From: Gracilaria caudata
Taxonomy: Eukaryota; Rhodophyta; Florideophyceae; Gracilariales; Gracilariaceae
Length of the DNA stretch: 30,277 nucleotides
Direction: 5' to 3'
NCBI GenBank assembly: GCA_030374735.1
Contig: JASCIV010000226.1
Location: 1 to 30,277 of the forward strand
Shown here in pieces: positions 26,523 through 30,277 of the stretch (its first letter is position 1; each line of letters begins with the position of its first letter). A model generated the notes under the pieces. The model searched no databases and was not told where the DNA came from. It worked only from the letters and a program-made list of their open reading frames with translations. The translations under genes were made by a program, and so were the position numbers.

Positions 26523-26945
26523 TCGCATTTGTCAGGAAAAAGGCTGTTGTGCAATTGTCTCCCTAATGCACAGAATGACGTAGAGCAAAATGATTTTGTT
26601 TCGTTGTCCTCGTTCTACTAGGCGTACAGTGCAAAGTTTTAGACAAGTGCCACAGAAGTTTTTGGCATTTCTAAAGAGAGAGAACTTTCTTTGAAAGTTT
26701 TACTACAGCTTAAAAATTAGAAGCTGTTGTCCACAATAAAGAAGTGTTACGTTGTCCATTGCGGATTTTGTCTCGAAGAGCATGTTTAACGCCTTCTCAA
26801 GATCGTCGGGGATGGACAGTGGCAGATATCATCAAGAACTGGCCTGAAATAATGTTGGTTTACTTAGTGAGGGAGCGTTTGTTTGAACAGACGCTGTGCA
26901 GTAAGTAGTAATTGAACTGTTGCACCTGTAGAAGAGAGAGAGAGT
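26523..26945 (+). mobile_element. LINE 3' tail, copy B, with a nested third tail
   Basis: It is homologous to copy A (12734-13016), from TCGCATTTGTCA to a GA-rich end. Relative to copy A it has about 150 extra bases (about 26609-26748). These are flanked by similar GTTTCGTTGTCC and GTTACGTTGTCC and contain their own diverged tail segment (AAAGAGAGAGAACTTTCTTT). The downstream part decodes to WTVADIIKNWPEIMLVYLVR, the same tail protein as copy A. Confidence 0.68.
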
Positions 26946-27712
26946 ACACTGTTTTGATCAACGCATTCGTCAGGAAGATGGGTGAGGGCAGGAGCAAAGA
27001 ACTGGTAACACTAAGTCCGCCGAACTTTTGTGATGATCCCTCTCCATCCCGAGTTCTTGTTCTACAGCTGATCTACTCTCTAGGGCGTTGGCAGAGTAGT
27101 GCAGCCATCCAGTGTTTAACGGTAGATACCTAGGTAGGCTACCAAGCTACTTCGCGAACCGTTGCAGGCTCCTCGGTTCCTTCCATTATGAATTCCACCG
27201 GGAACATTTGAATGGTTCGCTACATCATTGGGAGCAAACAGTGTGTAGCAATCATTCAATGAAGCTGCACGGGTACTCAGCTTGGTACTTAACGCTGCAG
27301 TCTTCAGAGAATAAAGAGTTGTCTCTGTGAAACAAGCAATCCTTCAAGCGACCAGACGTTAGCGCTACCCCCTGTGGCGTTTCGAATAAACATGTGAATA
27401 TGGGCATAGCTTTGGCACATCAAGGCGCAAGAGCAGTTGTGCGGCCTACCCAAAAATGCAGAATGTCGACCTGGAGGGTCCACCAGACTGCACAGAGGTT
27501 GGAATCATCCGTGACCAGTGCAGTAGCAACAAGAGGATGTTTCGCAAACGACGGATGCAATACATTGGGTTTTAGCGGTGCACCATCGCCTTGTCACATA
27601 GCGCAACACTATCACGCTGTTAAGTTCCGTGAACGCATAATCGGTCTTCGATCGATCAAAATAAGATGCGTTTGGACATGATGAGCCTTCTCAAAAGTGC
27701 AAAGCAGTTTAT
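26946..27712. other. Intergenic region, possibly repeat-derived
   Basis: Open frames near 26912-27133, 27112-27330 and 27394-27681 have no recognised domain and probably represent decayed element or random sequence. The far end is the 3' flank of the clathrin light chain gene. Confidence 0.4.
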
Positions 27713-28376
27713 CTAGTTGCTCTTCATTCGCAACAAGACTTGTCGCATGCGACTAGTATCACGAGCTCCCTCTTTGAACTTGCCCGTCATATCAACAAGC
27801 TGCGGAATAATATCCCAATTAGGCGGCTGACCCTTCTTACTCATACGCGAAATGACACCATCTCTCTGCATGATGAGCTCACGTTCCTTCTTCTTATTTG
27901 CTTCCTCCGTGGCCATGGCATTCGATTTCCACCGCGCATGCATGGTTTCCAACGTATTCTTGGCACGTTCCGCTCGCTCGGCCTTTACTTTTCTTTCGTT
28001 CTCAACCTTTTCCTGAAGACCTCTTGCAAAAGAGGCGCGCCATTCTGTGACCGCGGGACATTCAGGCTGATCGTCTTCTGGGGGTGGGGGTCCGCCGTTT
28101 CCGTAGTGCTCTTGTTGTTCGTCTGCTGGTGGTTGGTCTTCTGCACCGCCCAACACAAATGCTTGGAGCGGATCTGGTGAAGGAGCGTCGGCGGCGTCTT
28201 GCTCGTCTGAGACGTTCTGGTCAGCGTCTGCTACCGGAGGATAATCCTTGAAGAAGTCTTTTCGAATTGGCCAGACGGAGGGAATGAACGAGAGCGTGTC
28301 AGCAACAGTGCGATTTGAATGCGACAAGTAAACGTCGATACGAGGACAGACGGGGGTGAAACTTACCTTCGTCCAT
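27713..28376 (-). CDS. CLTA: Clathrin light chain, two exons
   Basis: Clathrin light chain binds the heavy chain hub and regulates coat assembly at the plasma membrane and trans-Golgi. On the minus strand exon 1 is 28376-28367 (ATGGACGAAG), exon 2 is 28257-27713; the product is 184 aa. It starts MDEDFFKDYPPVADAD with the acidic, Pro-rich N-terminal region. The central heavy-chain-binding helix follows (EWRASFARGLQEKVENERKV, then KAERAERAKNTLETMHARWK). The C-terminal end, GARDTSRMRQVLLRMKSN, matches the plant-type ending (PTDLSRMRQ.L.KLK). The open frame continues upstream to 28588, but that stretch is intron read-through plus 5' flank. The symbol follows animal naming. Confidence 0.88.
28258..28366 (-). 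other. Intron 1 of the clathrin light chain gene (109 nt)
   Basis: On the minus strand GTAAGT follows ATGGACGAAG and the acceptor ends CGAAAAG before ACTTCTTC. The split codon G-AC becomes Asp. The ten-base first coding exon gives a typical acidic start. Confidence 0.8.
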
Positions 28377-29484
28377 GACTTCAGTGAGCGTAGAGTTGGA
28401 AGTGGGTGTTCGGGGCGCTGTGGACGGAGAAATGATAAGAGGGAGTCAAGCACAACGGAGCTGATGAACAAGTGAAGTGGCGAATGACGAGGATGGAAGC
28501 TTGTCGATCTGACACCACGACAATTTCCGTACGAGGCTTCGGAATCCAATGATTCATTCATTGGATTGGATCTGTTGAAGCATGGCACAATATAAACGTG
28601 TTAATGAGAGGCGGTGTGATACGTGGCCACTGCGCCACATGTGTAATTTCCGAAACCAATCGAAAGTCAAAAGTATACCCTTGGGTAATCGAGACTTTTA
28701 AGGGCTGTCTCCGACTCTTGCCTGTGCTGTTTGCACGATGCAAAAGGGGGTTCATGTATTTGAACTTTTTGCTCGTTATCACAAGAATAGAGACATATTT
28801 CGCAAAACTTAAAAGCTATGTGACTTTTCCTTTGATTCAATCCTAGGGGATCGCAGTGACAAAAAACCGCCTGTCACGGCATTCAGGCTCCATGCGTACG
28901 TGGCGTAGGAGTCAAAATGCAGTTTTTTTGAAGCTGCTTCGCTTGCTTTTGGAGCGCACCGCCACGACTCTCCATGGACTCTCCAGCACTCTCATTTGGG
29001 ACGGCTCGTTCTCGCCTACTCTTTTTCGGTCCTTGCCGCAGTATGCAAAGACAGTAAGATGCACAAGGCGTATGTTTTCCTCTGCAGTCTGTCAGTAAAA
29101 AACTTTAGAAAGATCTACAAGTTCTGGTAAGTCAGCAAACACTTCAAACAAACCTCAAATGGTTACCCAATACTTCTAGCTCAACTGACCGGTTTTATTT
29201 ACAATAACTGCGTCCAAAAAGATTCTTCAATCATACGCGCCGTTCTCGAAGAACAAGAATGGAATTATCCCACATTTGAGAAAAAATAGGCATTGGTTTA
29301 CCGAGATCCACCGCTTTTTATTATACCCGCCTTGCGCGAAATTTCTTCGTGACAACCGTCTGAAGAAGTAAGAAAAGAGAATAGATTTCTTAAGCTTGTA
29401 ATGCGTACCAGCTCGAAGCGCAAAGCGGAGAATCCAGCGAGAAGTAGAAGTACTTCAGTGAGGTAAAGTCGAATTTCAAAATGA
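28377..29484. other. Intergenic region, no gene seen
   Basis: Promoter and 5' UTR of the clathrin light chain lie at the left end. Open frames such as 28856-29098 (plus) and 29298-29525 (minus) show no recognisable domain. Confidence 0.4.
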
Positions 29485-29937
29485 ACTGCAGTCCACCTGA
29501 CCGTAGAAGAAGACGCAAAACCCAAAGCAAAATTAGTTAAGCAGAAGCCGTTTACTTTGTCAGAATTTACGCGTCTGATGTTGTTAATCCGCGATGATCC
29601 GAAATGTCGTCCTGCCTATATCAGAGCATCACAAACTATAACAAAGAGATCGGATCTGGATAGAAAAAAAAAATCTGTCCATGAATGGGTGATCGTTATC
29701 AAAAAGAGATATAATGATCCTTCTCTGCGTCCGCGTCAATCTCTGGAATACCTTGTTGACAAACCGAACACTCCAGAGCAACCACCAATACGTTTTAGAC
29801 CCGGTGCCTATCTACGTTCAGTAAGTAACGGGTTTCAGACTTTATCCTCACTCTCCTTTGCTAATTACAGGCGCAGTGGCCAAAACAACCCAAACTTTAG
29901 GGAATTTATGGAGACGAACAAAAGCAAGAAGTGTTAA
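29485..29937 (+). CDS. Repeat-type ORF of unknown function, N-terminus uncertain
   Basis: The frame is open from just after a TGA at 29482. It has no ATG near the start (the first is at 29578), so it may be a fragment or begin with an unseen exon. The text reads KPFTLSEFTRLMLLIRDDPK with RPAYIRASQ, then EWVIVIKKRYNDPSLRPRQS and NYRRSGQNNPNFREFMETN. A short region with a GTAAGT donor and TTACAG acceptor (29820-29869) could be an intron, but removing it shortens the protein, so it is probably not spliced. The layout resembles repetitive hypothetical proteins in protist and algal genomes that may derive from transposable elements. No function is proposed. Confidence 0.35.
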   Translation, partial: TAVHLTVEEDAKPKAKLVKQKPFTLSEFTRLMLLIRDDPKCRPAYIRASQTITKRSDLDRKKKSVHEWVIVIKKRYNDPSLRPRQSLEYLVDKPNTPEQPPIRFRPGAYLRSVSNGFQTLSSLSFANYRRSGQNNPNFREFMETNKSKKC

Positions 29938-30277
29938 AAATTAAGTTAGCCCGACAAGAAAAGAGTTAATGTGGGTGCTGTTGTTTTTGGTCTTGGGACA
30001 GATAACGAAGACTTGGAGATCTTGAATGCTGCAGCAAGAACAATTGACAACGCTTGAAGCTACGGACACGAAGGTGGTGCGGGGAAGTTTGACTTGGAGT
30101 CGCAACGGGGAGCATCAGGCGCTGTCGTATAGCAGCAATTCGGGGCTGCGGCCAAATTGGTGGTCGTGTGAGAGCGCGTGACTAGGGAGCGCACCTGGGC
30201 TCAACCTAGAAGGTGGGATAATGGGGTTACGAGAGAGAGAGTAAGTACCGAACCTCGGAGGCGTAAGAGAGACGGCG
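29938..30277. other. Terminal region, no gene seen
   Basis: No coding frame is recognised to the end of the window. A short (GA)n run lies at about 30231-30241. Confidence 0.4.

Noticed and set aside
7430..27150. Peptide FNGRYL coded both near 7447 and near 27112
   Set aside because: Nucleotide similarity is limited to about 25 bases and is weak; could be chance. It was not called a repeat.
28377..28588. Open frame upstream of clathrin light chain
   Set aside because: It reads into a different frame than the ATG at 28376 and does not resemble the family; better explained as 5' flank.
29820..29869. GTAAGT...TTACAG intron in the 29.5-kb ORF
   Set aside because: Removing 50 bases shifts the frame to an early TAG and loses the RRSGQNNPNF stretch, which looks like real protein.
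1..30277. tRNA, rRNA and CRISPR arrays
   Set aside because: No T-loop/B-box-like GGTTCGA context, rRNA-like sequence or regularly spaced repeat array was noticed on reading either strand; a tRNAscan or Infernal run would settle it.

Overview
The window looks like nuclear DNA from a photosynthetic eukaryote, most likely a red alga (Rhodophyta). The reasons are: mostly single-exon genes packed on both strands with short introns (about 70-110 nt, GTAAGT-type donors, CTAAC/TACTAAC branch sites); typical eukaryotic housekeeping genes (NDR kinase, MRG15-like, NAC-alpha, clathrin light chain, TBC protein, CDIN1); and several plastid proteins whose N-termini are simple transit peptides with a Phe at position 3 and no preceding signal peptide, as expected for a primary plastid of the red/glaucophyte type. 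No BLAST could be run, so the lineage is inference.

Layout. 0-3 kb: an NDR/LATS-family AGC kinase with an N-myristoylation-like start and a long acidic tail. 3.3-6.9 kb: an orphan membrane protein, then CDIN1-like nuclease and a C2HC zinc-finger orphan on the minus strand. 7.5-10.8 kb: an alpha/beta-hydrolase lacking the nucleophile serine, divergent from a D27-like (DUF4033) carotenoid-isomerase homologue, followed by an orphan on the minus strand. 11.5-14.5 kb: a YqeY-domain protein (2 exons) and a thylakoid-lumen DUF1499 protein (4 exons), separated by a decayed LINE tail. 14.5-18.7 kb: an orphan, ketopantoate reductase, and a plastid-targeted M48 metallopeptidase. 18.8-23.1 kb: MRG15-like chromatin protein, NAC-alpha, and an atypical TBC protein. 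24.4-25.8 kb: a secreted/membrane orphan. 25.9-27 kb: fragments of non-LTR retrotransposons. 27.7-28.4 kb: clathrin light chain with a 10-nt first coding exon. 28.4-30.3 kb: largely empty, apart from one repeat-like ORF.

The genes do not form one pathway. The common threads are plastid function (DUF1499, M48, YqeY, D27-like) and general cell biology. I see no gene cluster that amounts to a new system. The best leads are a putative pseudo-hydrolase head-to-head with the D27-like gene, a possibly lipid-anchored NDR kinase, a shared MAFI start on three plastid precursors, an intergenic foldback element family sharing an AACGCTACCCTT core, and nested LINE tails ending in (GA)n.
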